A DNA stretch of 24,975 nucleotides from Chloroflexota bacterium (GTDB taxonomy: Bacteria > Chloroflexota > Anaerolineae > B4-G1), in assembly GCA_003648125.1 (NCBI GenBank), contig QMOE01000001.1, forward strand, positions 1-24,975. The letters are read 5' to 3'. The notes under the pieces were generated by a model, which had not been told where the DNA came from, did not search any database, and was given only the letters and a program-made list of their open reading frames with translations. Both the position numbers and the translations under genes were made by a program. Positions within the stretch are counted from its first letter, which is position 1. Each line of letters starts with the position of its first letter. This document shows positions 6,272 to 13,766 of the stretch, in pieces.

Positions 6272-8041
6272 TCATTGATTGCGTTCCTGCCATTCCACGT
6301 ACAGAAAGCAGGTCTCACAAGTCGGGTCGCCGTGATCCTTGCAGCGCACGCCTTCCTGTCGGTAGCGGAAACAATGTGCTGGATCAACCCGCGCCGGGCA
6401 ATCGGCCTGCAGGTCTGGTGGGCAGGCTTTGAAGGCAATACAGCCACCCAGCACGCCGTCGCCGGCCGCGGCCCGTTTTTCCTCTACGAGGGCCAGCAGC
6501 GCGTCTACCACCGCCGGATCGAACTGGCTGCCCCGGCGTATTTCGATCTCTGCTTTCAATTTGGCCCAGGTAAAAGTAGGCTCAAGTTCAGTGGCAGTGG
6601 TCGCCTCGACGAAATACTCGGCCAGGGCCAGGATGCGCCCACCCAGGGTAATCTCATTCCCCTTTAGCCCGTTGGGATAGCCCCAACCATCGAACCACTC
6701 GTGGTGGCTGGCGATAGCATCGGCCACGCCGGGCGGCAGGGCCAGGATGCGCACCATATCGGCGCCGATAGTGGGATGGTTATAATCGGCCTGAAAGCCC
6801 TGGCCCGCCTCAGCGATGCCGCACATGCCCACGTCGTGGATCTCAGCGGCGGTGCGGATGATGTCCACCTCGTGGGGCGAGAGTTTCATCTCTTGGGCGA
6901 TCTCTACGGCGATCGCCGTCACCCTCTCGGTGTGCGATATGGTGGCCGGGTGGCGCACGTCTACTGCTTTGTCCAACGCCTTGAGGGTCTCCAGGTAGCG
7001 TTGGGTGAACTGGTCGAGCAAGCGCACGTTATCCAGTACCAGCCGAATCTGTTCGACAAATGACGAGAGCAGTTTCAGGCTATAGTCGGCAAAGGTCTCG
7101 CTCTTTTGAAAGTTGACCAGGGCAAACAATCCCAGCAAGCGCTCCCCTTCCACCAGCGGCACGGCCAGGATGGATTTGATGCCCATTTCCTGGACGAACT
7201 CGTAGTCGCTGACCATCAGGCTGCGAGACTCTTTCGATATCCAATCGAACAATCCTTCGCCCACCACCAGGTTGACCTGATCCAGGAATTCGTCGGACAT
7301 TCCTTGAGCAGCGCGAATGGTCAGCTTGTCATCGTCAGGACTTGCCGGCTCGACGATAGCCACGAACCCGGCTTCGGTGCCGGTGGCGGTCAGGGCCAGG
7401 TCCAGCAGCAAATCAATGAACTCACCGACCTCAAAGGCCGAACTGAGCAACCGCCGGCTCACCTCCGCTTGGCTCTCCAGAGATTGCAGCCGCTGACGTA
7501 TGTCCTCTTCCTGCCGGGCCTGGGTGACAGCAAAGGAAAGTGGAAACAGCAGGTCGGCTACTCGCTGCTCGATGGCCCTGGGCACACTGCCATCTTCCAG
7601 GGGGCCCATCTGCAATAGGCCCGCCAACTGTCCCTCGCGCCGCAACGGCACCGCGTACACCGGCCCCGCCCGAGTGGTGGTGACGTGGGGTTCGTTGTGG
7701 CGCGTGTGATAGGGGAAATCCAACAAAGGGGAGTTGAGGATAGAATGCACGCTTTCGTACTCGTCGCCCCCACTCAACACCGGGATTCCCCCCTCTACCT
7801 TGGCCTCCTCCTCCAACGACTTGGCCTTGATATGTTCGAGGGACAAACGTTTCCCGGTCGCATCCAGGAGGTAGAGGTAGTAAACGTCGAGACCAACGGC
7901 CTTGTCCAACGCAGTCAGGATCGCTTCCAGCCGTTCGTCGTATGAACTGTCCGGTTTCAGCGATTCGAGGATGTCATTCCAGACAGCGGGGGTTTCCAGT
8001 CGGGGAAACTCTTGCGGGCTGCGCTTTCTAAAACCGATCAT
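6272..8041 (-). CDS. GAF-GAF-HD-GYP signalling protein with Cys-rich C-terminal tail
   Basis: This 589-residue cytoplasmic sensor has a GAF-like region at about residues 30-175, a second GAF domain at about 195-340 and an HD-GYP domain at about 350-520. HD-GYP enzymes hydrolyse cyclic di-GMP. HD is at residues 402-403, His422 is in NHPTIG, and the signature HHEWFDGWGYPNGLKG starts at 446. The usual HDIGK reads HDVGM and the usual ADxxDALT reads AEYFVEATT, so metal binding or activity may be altered. A tail of about 60 residues contains seven cysteines (534, 540, 548, 557, 567, 575, 578), suggestive of zinc or iron-sulfur binding. GGGAGGAGAG precedes the ATG. As first gene of the STAS-RsbW operon it probably feeds a signal to the partner switch. 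Confidence 0.87.
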   Translation of the reverse strand: MIGFRKRSPQEFPRLETPAVWNDILESLKPDSSYDERLEAILTALDKAVGLDVYYLYLLDATGKRLSLEHIKAKSLEEEAKVEGGIPVLSGGDEYESVHSILNSPLLDFPYHTRHNEPHVTTTRAGPVYAVPLRREGQLAGLLQMGPLEDGSVPRAIEQRVADLLFPLSFAVTQARQEEDIRQRLQSLESQAEVSRRLLSSAFEVGEFIDLLLDLALTATGTEAGFVAIVEPASPDDDKLTIRAAQGMSDEFLDQVNLVVGEGLFDWISKESRSLMVSDYEFVQEMGIKSILAVPLVEGERLLGLFALVNFQKSETFADYSLKLLSSFVEQIRLVLDNVRLLDQFTQRYLETLKALDKAVDVRHPATISHTERVTAIAVEIAQEMKLSPHEVDIIRTAAEIHDVGMCGIAEAGQGFQADYNHPTIGADMVRILALPPGVADAIASHHEWFDGWGYPNGLKGNEITLGGRILALAEYFVEATTATELEPTFTWAKLKAEIEIRRGSQFDPAVVDALLALVEEKRAAAGDGVLGGCIAFKACPPDLQADCPARVDPAHCFRYRQEGVRCKDHGDPTCETCFLYVEWQERNQ

Positions 8042-8117
8042 ATCTCTCCTCCCTGGCCTGTGGGTTGTGCGATCATCCTGTTAGGCAGACGCAAGGCCTG
8101 CCCCTACTCCGATTTGT

Positions 8118-8252
8118 AACTATTCAGCCTTTGTCATTGCGAGGGCGCTTTTTACCCGAAGCAATCCAAGGTGTCCTAAACGGGGATTGCTTCGTCGCTA
8201 TGCTCCTCGCAGTGACAAAAGCGGCGTTGTTGCGCTGTATGACCGAGTAGTT
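8118..8252. repeat. MITE-like element related to 4869-5051 (135 bp)
   Basis: The ends AACTATTCAGCC (8118-8129) and GACCGAGTAGTT (8241-8252) are imperfect inverted repeats matching the ends of the 4869-5051 element. Inside are TTTGTCATTGCGAGG (8130-8144) against CCTCGCAGTGACAAA (8205-8219), 14 of 15 paired, and GAAGCAATCC (8158-8167) against GGATTGCTTC (8184-8193), perfect. The GTCATTGCGAGG/GAAGCAATC pattern is a common dispersed bacterial repeat type. Confidence 0.78.
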
Positions 8253-8279
8253 ACCCCGATTTATTGAAAAGACGAAAAT

Positions 8280-8321
8280 GTAGCCGCGCTTTCCATAGCG
8301 CGGAATGGAATCCGCGCCTAC
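8280..8321. repeat. Short palindrome with GTAGCCGCG core
   Basis: GTAGCCGCGCTTTCC (8280-8294) and GGAATCCGCGCCTAC (8307-8321) pair at 13 of 15 positions, with CGC-rich sequence between. The left arm shares its first nine bases with the inner arm of the 2312-2433 element, so the two probably belong to one dispersed family. Confidence 0.65.
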
Positions 8322-8398
8322 GATGTTATTTTCGAAATGGGTACATGTCTCATTATATACCATGTTGCCCCTGAATACAAAAACTGCCGAGGCGCATC

Positions 8399-10012
8399 TC
8401 ACGCCCCTAATACCCGGTACAGGTTCTCTATTTCTGAGATGATGGTCTTCCAGCGATACTTTTGCTCGACCAACTCCCGACAAGCGGCCGAGATTTCTTT
8501 GGCGGCGCTATCGTCATTCAAAATAGAAAGCAGAGATGGAACGTTCTGACTCAGGTCGTGGATCATTGCCTCCGGCGCGTGGCCGATTTTGACATAGTCG
8601 CCGAGCGCGCCTAGAGCGTCAGCCACTTGGTCCAGGATGGGCGTCAACCCAGAGAAATATGAGGCCAGCGGCACAACCCCACAGGCCAGAGCTTCGATGG
8701 ATACCAGCGGGAAGGCCTCTTTGATGATCGAAGGGACGAGCGCGACGCGAGCGCAGGGGAGCAATGTCGCCAGGTTGGCGCGCGTCAGGTAACCGGTAAA
8801 GATGACGTTTTGCACCATCCGACCGCGCGCACGGGCCAGGTACGCCATCTGATCGGTGCTCTGCAAAAAACTGGTGATGTATTCGTAGAACGCAGCGTGT
8901 TCTTTCCGGCCCGCCATGCCGGCCTGCATCACGCAGTAAAAGCAGTCCAACCGTCCCCGGTCCAACGCCGCCACGCCCATCTCCAGAAACTCGCGATCCA
9001 TTCCACTGCCGATGATGAGCAACTTGGTGTTGGGAAAAGCAGCCATGATATTAGGCAGGGCCATTATGAGGCAATGCACGCCTTTGTCAAAGAGAAGTTT
9101 GCCAAAATAGATGAGGACGTTATCCTCTTGCCAATCTATTTGGGCCAGCTTGTGAGATAGATCAGCGTCGGGGTAACTGGCATTGTAGCGGCTCTGGAGG
9201 TCAAAAGCCACAGCCGCTACATTTTCCTCGCCAGAAATCTCGGCCGCCTGCCACGTCTGCCGTTGCAGTTGAGCCGTCTTGCCCAGCTTTTCCCCGGCGT
9301 TCAGGCGGCGTATCAAACGATTCAGGGCCGCCGGTCTGCGCTCGACGGGCAGCGGTCGGAACAGGTCGCCATCTACTCCTACGGGAATCTGGATCAGCTT
9401 GCGCTCAATGTTGGGACAAATTCGCAGCACCCTGGCCCGCACGTCCCGATTCAGCACGATGATGCTGCCAGCTCCCTGCAACCCCTCAGTGGCGCGATAC
9501 CTGTAGCGCGCGTCTCTCAGAACTACGTATTCGATGGTGCTGCCGTGGATGGTCACGATATAGGGCAGGCCCAGTTCTTCTTTGACCAGGCGGGCGACGT
9601 AGGGAGGGAGCACGGTGTGATGGACGTGCATGATGTCAAAAGCGTGCACCTGAGCCAACATCTTGACCTTGTCGGAAAAAAAGGTCACGTAATCCTCAAT
9701 TTCGAGATCGGAGAGGGTGACAAAAAGTTTAGTATTGGGCAAGTCTATGCGGTCGTAGGCCACGGGGACGGTGCGGTAAGATAGTGTATGGGAGATGCAG
9801 GTAGGGGAATCGGTGCGGCGGAAAAGGAGCTGGCTGCCGCTATCACTATGGAGATAGGCAGCGTCGAGAAAGTTGTACCGTTCGGGATGAGGCTCCAGGG
9901 ATATCAGGTGGACCTGGTGTCCCAAGCGAGCCAGGGACTTGGTCATGTCTCGGGTGTAGACGCTGCTGCCAGAGCCATAGAGACTGTATTGGTGCAATAT
10001 GCCGATTTTCAT
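8399..10012 (-). CDS. GT4 family glycosyltransferase
   Basis: This 537-residue GT-B glycosyltransferase is probably involved in cell-surface glycan or glycolipid synthesis. The N-terminal acceptor half begins MKIGILHQYSLYGSGSSVYT, the typical glycine-rich first strand. VHHTVLPPYVA and PYIVTIHGSTIEY are family-like. The donor half has YFGKLLFDKGV and an E-x7-E motif (EAFPLVSIE). An insertion of about 60 residues lies between the halves (about 235-295), and another (about residues 365-390) precedes the final Rossmann strands, making it longer than most GT4 enzymes. It starts 33 bases after the nucleotidyltransferase stop and ends the glmU-containing operon. The sugar and acceptor are unknown. 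UDP-GlcNAc is a reasonable guess from the neighbours. Confidence 0.82.
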   Translation of the reverse strand: MKIGILHQYSLYGSGSSVYTRDMTKSLARLGHQVHLISLEPHPERYNFLDAAYLHSDSGSQLLFRRTDSPTCISHTLSYRTVPVAYDRIDLPNTKLFVTLSDLEIEDYVTFFSDKVKMLAQVHAFDIMHVHHTVLPPYVARLVKEELGLPYIVTIHGSTIEYVVLRDARYRYRATEGLQGAGSIIVLNRDVRARVLRICPNIERKLIQIPVGVDGDLFRPLPVERRPAALNRLIRRLNAGEKLGKTAQLQRQTWQAAEISGEENVAAVAFDLQSRYNASYPDADLSHKLAQIDWQEDNVLIYFGKLLFDKGVHCLIMALPNIMAAFPNTKLLIIGSGMDREFLEMGVAALDRGRLDCFYCVMQAGMAGRKEHAAFYEYITSFLQSTDQMAYLARARGRMVQNVIFTGYLTRANLATLLPCARVALVPSIIKEAFPLVSIEALACGVVPLASYFSGLTPILDQVADALGALGDYVKIGHAPEAMIHDLSQNVPSLLSILNDDSAAKEISAACRELVEQKYRWKTIISEIENLYRVLGA

Positions 10013-10045
10013 ATTCTCGGCTTTGGTGTAAAAGGAACCAGGTTT

Positions 10046-10834
10046 CTAGCCCTGGCGCTGCATCGCCAGCGTGGCGTCAATCAGTTCGTACAGGCTCTCG
10101 GCATACCGAATATCGCTCAGGCTCTCGGCAAATTCCAGGTGGTGGGGGTCATTGATACCCAGAGTTTCTTCCAGCGTGTCGCTGGTGACGGTCTTTACCG
10201 TCAACCCCTTATCGGCCATGATGCCCGCCACGTCAGTCAAATAGTACTCACCCTGGGCGTTGTCGGTGCTCAACCCATCCAAGGCGGCCAGCAACTCTTG
10301 GCAATCAAAACAGTACATACCCACGTTGACCTCTTTGATAGCCAATTCCTCCGGCGAGCAATCCCGCACCTCGACGATACGCAGCACGCGTCCGGCGTCG
10401 TCGCGGACGATGCGGCCAAAATCGGGCGGATTATCCAGCACGATGGTCAGGAGCGCGCCTTTCACGTCGTCACTCTCACGGGCATCAATCAGCTTTTTGA
10501 TCGTCGCCGAGTTGATGAGAGGCATGTCGCCGTACAGCACCACCACGTTACCGTCAAAGCCCTCCAGGAAAGGCCGGGCTTGCATCACGGCGTGGCCGGT
10601 GCCCAATTGCTCTTCCTGGACGGCGTACTTTACGCTGTCGCCCACGACCTCTCGAATCATCTCTTTCTTGTAACCGACGACAAGGATGACGTCGCTCACA
10701 CCCAGTTCTCTGACCTTGTCTATACTATGTTGGACCATAGCTTTGCCCTCGACTTTGTGCAAAACCTTGGGCAGATCCGACTGCATCCGCGACCCTTTGC
10801 CGGCGGCGAGGATGACGACTCTTGTGTCTTTCAT
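10046..10834 (-). CDS. Stand-alone GlmU-head-like sugar nucleotidyltransferase
   Basis: This 262-residue protein resembles only the uridyltransferase half of GlmU. The signature LAAGKGSRMQSDLPKVLHKV at residues 9-28 binds nucleotide, with EEQLGTGHAV, YGDMPL and GEYYLTD as further family motifs. The left-handed beta-helix acetyltransferase half is missing. The start at 10834 is chosen because AAGGAGG lies eight bases upstream. A longer frame from 10891 lacks such a site and overlaps the phosphatase stop. It probably makes UDP-GlcNAc or another UDP-sugar from the sugar-1-phosphate. A full bifunctional GlmU is encoded three genes upstream in the same operon, so this is a specialised paralogue, perhaps serving the adjacent glycosyltransferase. 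Confidence 0.85.
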   Translation of the reverse strand: MKDTRVVILAAGKGSRMQSDLPKVLHKVEGKAMVQHSIDKVRELGVSDVILVVGYKKEMIREVVGDSVKYAVQEEQLGTGHAVMQARPFLEGFDGNVVVLYGDMPLINSATIKKLIDARESDDVKGALLTIVLDNPPDFGRIVRDDAGRVLRIVEVRDCSPEELAIKEVNVGMYCFDCQELLAALDGLSTDNAQGEYYLTDVAGIMADKGLTVKTVTSDTLEETLGINDPHHLEFAESLSDIRYAESLYELIDATLAMQRQG

Positions 10835-10880
10835 TATCGGGGCCTCCTTACATTGTGCCAGAAATCTGGTTTCTTTCTTG

Positions 10881-11732
10881 TTAATCTCCACTCAATTGGC
10901 AACGCATCACCAAAAGAGTGAGGTCGTCCGACTGGGGCGCGCCATCAACAAAGACATCTACATCCGCCCTAATAGCTTTGACGAGTTCCTGGGCGGAGGC
11001 GGTCTGATGGGCACGCACTGATTCGACGAGCCGCTCCTCGCCAAACATCTCGCGGTCGGCGTTGAACGCCTCAGTCACTCCGTCGGTGTACAGCGTCAGC
11101 ACGTCGCCAGGGTTCAACTGACGCCATTGCGGTTCGTAGGACACGTCGGGTAGCACACCCACGATCAGGTCAGTGGGCGCGAGCCAGCCCTGCTCGCCGG
11201 TACGCGCGTTGTAGAGAAAAGGCGAGTTATGCCCAGCGTTGACGTAGACCAGTACACGGCTGCGCGGGTCGTAGACGGCGTAAAAGAGGGTGAGAAACAT
11301 TGCCTGTTCGGAGTGATGCTCTGTCAGATATTCGTTGGTTATGCGGATCGAGTCCAGGGCAGACAGCGCGCTGTTCGGAACGGTACGCATCAATTGCCGT
11401 ATGTGCGCGCTATCCATAGCGCCGGTGAGGTAACGCGGGCGCGCGATGTTGAGGGAATGAGAGCGCAGCAGCGTGCGGCCCAGAGCCATGTAGAGCGCAG
11501 CGGACACCCCTTTGCCGGATACGTCGGCGATGATTATTCCCAGCAGACCGCCGCTCAGGGGAATGACGTCGTAAAAATCGCCGCCCACCTCGCGGGCCGG
11601 GCGCATGATGGCCGCGATTTCTGCGCCCTCAATGCTGGGGAAGGTGTGCGGCAAAAAGCTCTGCTGCATCTCGTAAGCGATTTCGCGCTCCCGCTCCGCG
11701 CGTTTTTGCGATGCGGCTAGATCATCGGTCAT
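10881..11732 (-). CDS. SpoIIE/RsbU-type PP2C serine phosphatase
   Basis: This 283-residue PPM/PP2C phosphatase has a short N-terminal helical linker followed by the catalytic domain. Metal-binding motifs are visible in order: GGDFYD, ADVSGKGVSAAL, AGHNSPFLY, YTDGVTEAFN and SDDLTLLVMR. Proteins of this type remove phosphate from STAS anti-anti-sigma factors. The start at 11732 is supported by GAGGAGG upstream and an ATGA overlap with cdd. The longer frame from 11804 would lie inside cdd. No sensor domain is fused, so input may come through a partner protein. The STAS-RsbW module lies about 5 kb away on the same strand and is a plausible but unproven target. Confidence 0.9.
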   Translation of the reverse strand: MTDDLAASQKRAEREREIAYEMQQSFLPHTFPSIEGAEIAAIMRPAREVGGDFYDVIPLSGGLLGIIIADVSGKGVSAALYMALGRTLLRSHSLNIARPRYLTGAMDSAHIRQLMRTVPNSALSALDSIRITNEYLTEHHSEQAMFLTLFYAVYDPRSRVLVYVNAGHNSPFLYNARTGEQGWLAPTDLIVGVLPDVSYEPQWRQLNPGDVLTLYTDGVTEAFNADREMFGEERLVESVRAHQTASAQELVKAIRADVDVFVDGAPQSDDLTLLVMRCQLSGD

Positions 11733-12142
11733 CTCGTCTCCCTCCTCAAATCCTCCACGCTGAAACTGCCCGGCAGCAACTCGGCTACGGTCGTCTCGCG
11801 GCAAGCGCCCGTGATGTCGGCGATCAACACGATAATGTCCTGGCCAAACTCGCGCAGGGTCTGGCGACAGGAGCCACAGGGAGAACCGCCGTTCTCGGTC
11901 ACGACGGCCAGCGCCGCGAACTCGCGCTCGCCCTCAGAGACCGCCTTCACAACCGCCGTGCGCTCGGCGCAGGTGCAGAGGGGGTAAACGGCGTTCTCCA
12001 CGTTGCAGCCAGTATAAACCCGGCCAGATTTCCCCAACAACGCCGCCCCGACTTTGTAGTTAGAATAGGGGGCGTAGGCGCGCTCCCGCGCGGCGACAGC
12101 CTGGCGGATCAACTCCTGGCGGTCAAAACCGTCACTCGTCAT
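11729..12142 (-). CDS. cdd: Cytidine deaminase
   Basis: This 137-residue homotetrameric-type cytidine deaminase converts cytidine or deoxycytidine to the uridine form in pyrimidine salvage. The zinc and proton-shuttle motif CAER (in LCTCAERTAV) and the second zinc motif PCGSCRQ are intact. The N-terminal AYAPYSNYKVGAAL and GCNVENA are standard substrate-binding segments. Length matches the family. It overlaps glmU by 11 bases upstream and the phosphatase by four downstream, so it sits in a tightly packed operon. The pairing with glmU is probably through shared uridine nucleotide supply, which is inference. Confidence 0.95.
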   Translation of the reverse strand: MTSDGFDRQELIRQAVAARERAYAPYSNYKVGAALLGKSGRVYTGCNVENAVYPLCTCAERTAVVKAVSEGEREFAALAVVTENGGSPCGSCRQTLREFGQDIIVLIADITGACRETTVAELLPGSFSVEDLRRETR

Positions 12143-13484
12143 TGCTCTTGCTCCGCACCTGGGCTGGCACTCCGTAGGCCAGCGCGTCGTCGGGCACGTC
12201 GCGGGTCACCACCGCCCCGGCCCCCGTCTTGGCCCGCTTGCCCACCCGCACCGGCGCGACCAGCATCGTGTCGGAGCCGATGAATGCGCCTGCTCCGATC
12301 ACTGTTTTGTGCTTGCGCGTGCCGTCATAGTTGCAGGTGATGGTTCCCGCGCCGATATTCGCCTCGGCTCCCACCTCGGCGTCACCCAGGTAGCTGAAAT
12401 GGCCCATCTTGGCCCCAGGCCCCAGGGTCGAGTTTTTCAGTTCGCCAAAGTTACCCATATGCGCGCCTTTACACAACCGCGCCCCTTTGCGCAAGTGGCC
12501 AAAGGGGCCAACGTCGGCCTCGTCTTCCATCACCGCGCTCTCCAACACCGAGGCCAGTACCCGGCAGCGGTCGCCGATGCGGCAATCCACGACGATGGTG
12601 TTGGGGCCAATGTGGCAGCGCTCGCCGATCGTCGTCTGGCCGCGCAGGTGGGTGTTGGGCCACACAACCGTATCCTGTCCGATGGTCACGTCAGGCTCAA
12701 TGTAAGTGGTGTCCGGGTCCACAATCGTCACCCCGGTCAGCATCCAGCGCTCGTTGATGCGACGGCGCAGCACACGCTCCGCCTCGGCCAGGTGTACGCG
12801 CGTGTTGATGCCCAGCGCCTCGGTCGCATCATCGGCGATCACGGCCTCGACCCGCAACCCCTCGGCGACGGCCATCTCGACCAGGTCGGTCAGGTAATAC
12901 TCTTGTTTGGGCAAACTGAGGGGAATTTGAGCCACGTGGGACCACAGCCAATCCGCGGCGAAGCAATAGGCGGCGGTGTTGAGTTCTCGCACGGACAACT
13001 GTTCCGGCGTGGCTACCGCCTCCTCGGCTATCTTGACCACAGCGCCACTTTCGTCTCGGATTATGCGCCCAAAGCCGCGTGGGTCGTCGGCCATCATGGT
13101 GAGCATGGTGATCGGCCCCGAGTTCTGCCGCTGTCGTTCGACCAACCGACGCAGCGTCTCTACAGTCAGGAGCGGCATATCGGCGCAGCTTATCAATACC
13201 AGGTCGCTCCGACCCTGAAGCGCACCCCGAACTTGAAGCACGGCGTGACCGGTGCCCAGCCGCTCCGCCTGCTCGACAAAAGTGGCGTCGTCGCCCACTG
13301 TCTCGCGTACGGCTTGCGCCCCGCGTCCCACCACCAGGATAGGTTTGGCGCTCGTCAGCGCCCGCGCCGTATTCAGCGCGTGGACAATCATCGGCTGTCC
13401 GCCCAGCGGATGCAGCACCTTGGGCAGGTCGGATTTCATTCTGGTTCCCTGGCCGGCTGCCAGAATCACGAAAACTAATTTCAC
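12132..13484 (-). CDS. glmU: Bifunctional GlmU: GlcNAc-1-phosphate uridyltransferase / glucosamine-1-phosphate acetyltransferase
   Basis: This 450-residue enzyme makes UDP-GlcNAc, the precursor of peptidoglycan and surface glycans, in two steps. The N-terminal pyrophosphorylase has LAAGQGTRMKSDLPKVLH at residues 8-25, with ERLGTGHAV and SCADMPLL following. The C-terminal left-handed beta-helix (from about 250) contains MGHFSYLGD, whose His matches the catalytic base of known GlmU proteins, and NIGAGTITCNYDG for acetyl-CoA binding. The start is a GTG at 13484 with AAGGAGG about nine bases upstream. It is first in an operon with cdd, the phosphatase, a second nucleotidyltransferase and a glycosyltransferase. 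A possible -10 (TAGAAT) lies around 13534-13539, but readthrough from tRNA-Gln is equally possible. Confidence 0.95.
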   Translation of the reverse strand: MKLVFVILAAGQGTRMKSDLPKVLHPLGGQPMIVHALNTARALTSAKPILVVGRGAQAVRETVGDDATFVEQAERLGTGHAVLQVRGALQGRSDLVLISCADMPLLTVETLRRLVERQRQNSGPITMLTMMADDPRGFGRIIRDESGAVVKIAEEAVATPEQLSVRELNTAAYCFAADWLWSHVAQIPLSLPKQEYYLTDLVEMAVAEGLRVEAVIADDATEALGINTRVHLAEAERVLRRRINERWMLTGVTIVDPDTTYIEPDVTIGQDTVVWPNTHLRGQTTIGERCHIGPNTIVVDCRIGDRCRVLASVLESAVMEDEADVGPFGHLRKGARLCKGAHMGNFGELKNSTLGPGAKMGHFSYLGDAEVGAEANIGAGTITCNYDGTRKHKTVIGAGAFIGSDTMLVAPVRVGKRAKTGAGAVVTRDVPDDALAYGVPAQVRSKSNDE

Positions 13485-13564
13485 CTCTAGCCGCCTCCTT
13501 ATGCCAAAAGTGGCCGTGGTGTACCGCTCCTATTCTAGAAGAGTACGACACAGCCACCGAATGA

Positions 13565-13579
13565 CCTCACTGTGTGAGG
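13565..13579. other. Small perfect hairpin between tRNA-Gln and glmU
   Basis: CCTCAC-TGT-GTGAGG forms a 6-bp stem with a 3-base loop just downstream of the tRNA 3' end. No T-run follows on the minus strand, so a terminator is not supported. It could be a processing or attenuation site. Confidence 0.3.
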
Positions 13580-13594
13580 GATTGACAATCCAAA

Positions 13595-13666
13595 ATGGGG
13601 CGGTAGGATTCGAACCTACGATACACGGATTCAAAGTCCGTTGCCTTACCACTTGGCCACGCCCCA
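13595..13666 (-). tRNA. tRNA-Gln (anticodon TTG)
   Basis: The minus strand folds into a full cloverleaf of 72 bases. The acceptor TGGGGCG pairs with CGCCCCA, the D stem is GCC/GGC, the anticodon stem ACGGA/TCCGT encloses the loop CTTTGAA, and the T stem GTAGG/CCTAC encloses TTCGAAT. Anticodon TTG reads CAA/CAG glutamine codons. CCA is not encoded. The 5' half, from the anticodon loop outward, is duplicated exactly at 16865-16903, marking this gene as the integration site of the adjacent element. A good promoter lies at 13693-13721, inside the element, so the present functional gene seems to be part host and part element. Confidence 0.95.
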
Positions 13667-13668
13667 GC
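13630..13668 (-). repeat. Attachment-site direct repeat, tRNA-proximal copy (39 bp)
   Basis: The block from TTCAAAG (the anticodon loop on the other strand) to CCCCAGC is identical to 16865-16903. It covers the 5' half of tRNA-Gln plus two bases upstream of the mature tRNA. The sequences diverge immediately outside the block on both sides. A tyrosine-recombinase crossover in the anticodon loop would explain the edge position. Confidence 0.9.
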
Positions 13669-13692
13669 GAGTTACCAGCCGCTTTCAAAACA

Positions 13693-13721
13693 ATTTTACC
13701 ACATCTCCCCCGTGGTGACAA
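13693..13721 (-). promoter_or_regulatory. Promoter of tRNA-Gln, supplied by the element
   Basis: On the minus strand TTGTCA (13721-13716) and TAAAAT (13698-13693) are exactly 17 bases apart, with TGG directly before the -10. The -10 ends 27 bases upstream of the mature tRNA 5' end. It lies inside the element, beyond the attachment repeat. Confidence 0.7.
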
Positions 13722-13766
13722 GACTCTCTCTCCAGGGCAATGATCCTCACGCGCCTTGTCACCACG
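13711..13766. repeat. 12-bp inverted repeat around the integrase stop
   Basis: CGTGGTGACAAG (13711-13722) and CTTGTCACCACG (13755-13766) are perfect inverted copies 32 bases apart. The core TGTCACCACG recurs at 14439-14448 and 14495-14504, with a partial copy (TGTCACCA) at 15708-15715. Spacing around the integrase and attachment site suggests recombinase arm-type or regulator sites. One copy also forms the tRNA promoter's -35 region. Confidence 0.6.

Larger units (their letters stand above)
8042..8398. other. 357-bp intergenic region filled with repeats
   Basis: Between the HD-GYP gene (starting leftward at 8041) and the end of the glycosyltransferase at 8399 there is no convincing gene. It holds a GC-rich GCAGACGC/GGCCTGC repeat near 8090-8106, the element at 8118-8252 and the palindrome at 8280-8321. 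A promoter for the HD-GYP operon is expected here, but I see no clear -35/-10 pair. Confidence 0.6.

Noticed and set aside
9788..10921. 377-residue plus-strand open frame
   Set aside because: It lies antisense to the nucleotidyltransferase and glycosyltransferase, both with full family motifs, and its own sequence shows no recognisable domain.
12309..13478. 389-residue plus-strand open frame
   Set aside because: It is the antisense shadow of glmU, whose motifs and ribosome site are clear. His/Gln/Val-rich composition is typical of a shadow frame.
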